Positions 23,706 to 24,061 of a stretch of 24,061 nt of DNA are shown piece after piece. Numbering within the stretch: the first letter of the stretch is position 1; every line of letters starts with the position of its first letter. Source of the stretch: CAIJXV01 sp964497135 (GTDB lineage Bacteria; Verrucomicrobiota; Kiritimatiellia; CAIKKV01; CAIJXV01); assembly GCA_964497135.1 (NCBI GenBank), contig CAZCDO010000041.1:1-24061 (forward strand), read 5' to 3'. Made by a program: the position numbers and the translations under genes. The notes beneath the pieces are model-generated. The model ran no database searches. It had not been told where the DNA came from and saw only the letters and a list, made by a program, of their open reading frames with translations.

Positions 23706-24061
23706 GGGACAGATTCCGAAGTACAGCGGGACCTGCTTCGGACCCGCTGATTTCCCGAAGTACAGCCGGGCGTCTCGCACGGCTCAAGCCGTCCCGGAGA
23801 AGGTGTGAATTAATTAATGGACGACACGGCTCGTGCTTCGTAGCGAAGGCAGCCTCCCTGCTCTGCGAAGCCGCTACGCAGGGCGAAGGAGAGTCGCTGA
23901 CTTCGCAGCGACTCCACCGCCGGCGGCCGGCGGATCAATCAGTCAAGAAACTTGAGGCCGTTATGGAGATATTTATTTCTGTGTCCGACATTGTGGGTGG
24001 CTTTTCGCACCTCCCTCCCCCCGGCGAGGGGGAGGGCTGGGGAGAGGGGGATCCGCCCAAA
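23706..24061. repeat. Non-coding region dense in inverted repeats
   Basis: No gene is seen. A 12-nt direct repeat CCGAAGTACAGC occurs at 23716-23727 and 23755-23766. Hairpins include TCCGAAG/CTTCGGA (23715-23721 with 23736-23742), CAGCGGG/CCCGCTG (23724-23730 with 23743-23749), CCGGG/CCCGG enclosing ACGGC/GCCGT (23766-23797), CTTCG/CGAAG (23836-23848), GAGTCGCTG/CAGCGACTC (23891-23899 with 23906-23914), and CCCTCCCCC/GGGGGAGGG (24013-24036). These resemble dispersed palindromic elements rather than one gene's regulatory region. The sequence runs to the window edge. Confidence 0.75.

Noticed and set aside
23715..23749. H-type pseudoknot formed by the two overlapping stems
   Set aside because: The two 3' arms are directly adjacent, leaving no bases to cross the first 7-bp stem, so both stems are unlikely to form together. 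They are better read as alternatives.

Overview
The window looks like a chromosome segment of a Gram-negative bacterium of the PVC group (Verrucomicrobiota, Kiritimatiellota or Lentisphaerota type). Gram-negative: there is an LpxL/HtrB-type lipid A acyltransferase, a beta-barrel outer-membrane protein and a lipobox lipoprotein. PVC-like: a stand-alone pseudopilin with an FTLVELLVVIGIIAIL helix, a large secreted protein with QW-type toroid motifs, a sialate O-acetylesterase and a membrane-embedded spermidine-synthase-like protein. This placement is inference from gene content. The DNA is GC-rich and densely packed with genes.

Layout. 1-470: GC-rich tandem repeats built from three ~65-bp cores and GAACGGGA-like spacers. 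502-2292 (+): a LysM/L,D-transpeptidase and bioD. 2310-10548 (-): a compact six-gene run, in transcription order an oligogalacturonate-lyase-like propeller, a SpoU RNA methyltransferase, a DUF362/ferredoxin protein, an LpxL-type acyltransferase, a 953-aa secreted toroid-like protein and a sorbitol-dehydrogenase-like enzyme. A short hairpin with a T-run separates the convergent bioD and dehydrogenase genes. 10728-14486 (+): lipoprotein, DAHP synthase and spermidine-synthase-like membrane protein. 14624-16645 (+): secreted sialate O-acetylesterase.

16605-17829 is the most distinctive region. It holds 84-bp units, each a 66-bp imperfect palindrome of two inverted 27-nt half-sites plus an 18-nt linker (a REPIN), flanking a single-domain HUH/Y1 transposase of the RAYT type. 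The repeats supply the last codons and stop of the esterase gene and the stop codon of the RAYT gene. A 100-N assembly gap lies in the right array, and unit phase indicates the true missing length should be 1+84n.

17945-18586 (+) is the pseudopilin with its own candidate promoter and a strong intrinsic terminator. 18877-21096 (+) is priA. 21093-21884 (-) is a beta-barrel protein whose stop codon overlaps that of priA, and 22012-23625 (-) is a COG2509-type FAD-dependent oxidoreductase. 23700-24061 is non-coding and full of inverted repeats.

Functionally the genes mix housekeeping (PriA, DAHP synthase, BioD, RNA methyltransferase), envelope construction (L,D-transpeptidase, acyltransferase, lipoprotein, barrel protein) and glycan use (lyase-like protein, acetylesterase, polyol dehydrogenase). 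The mobile or selfish component is the REPIN/RAYT cluster.
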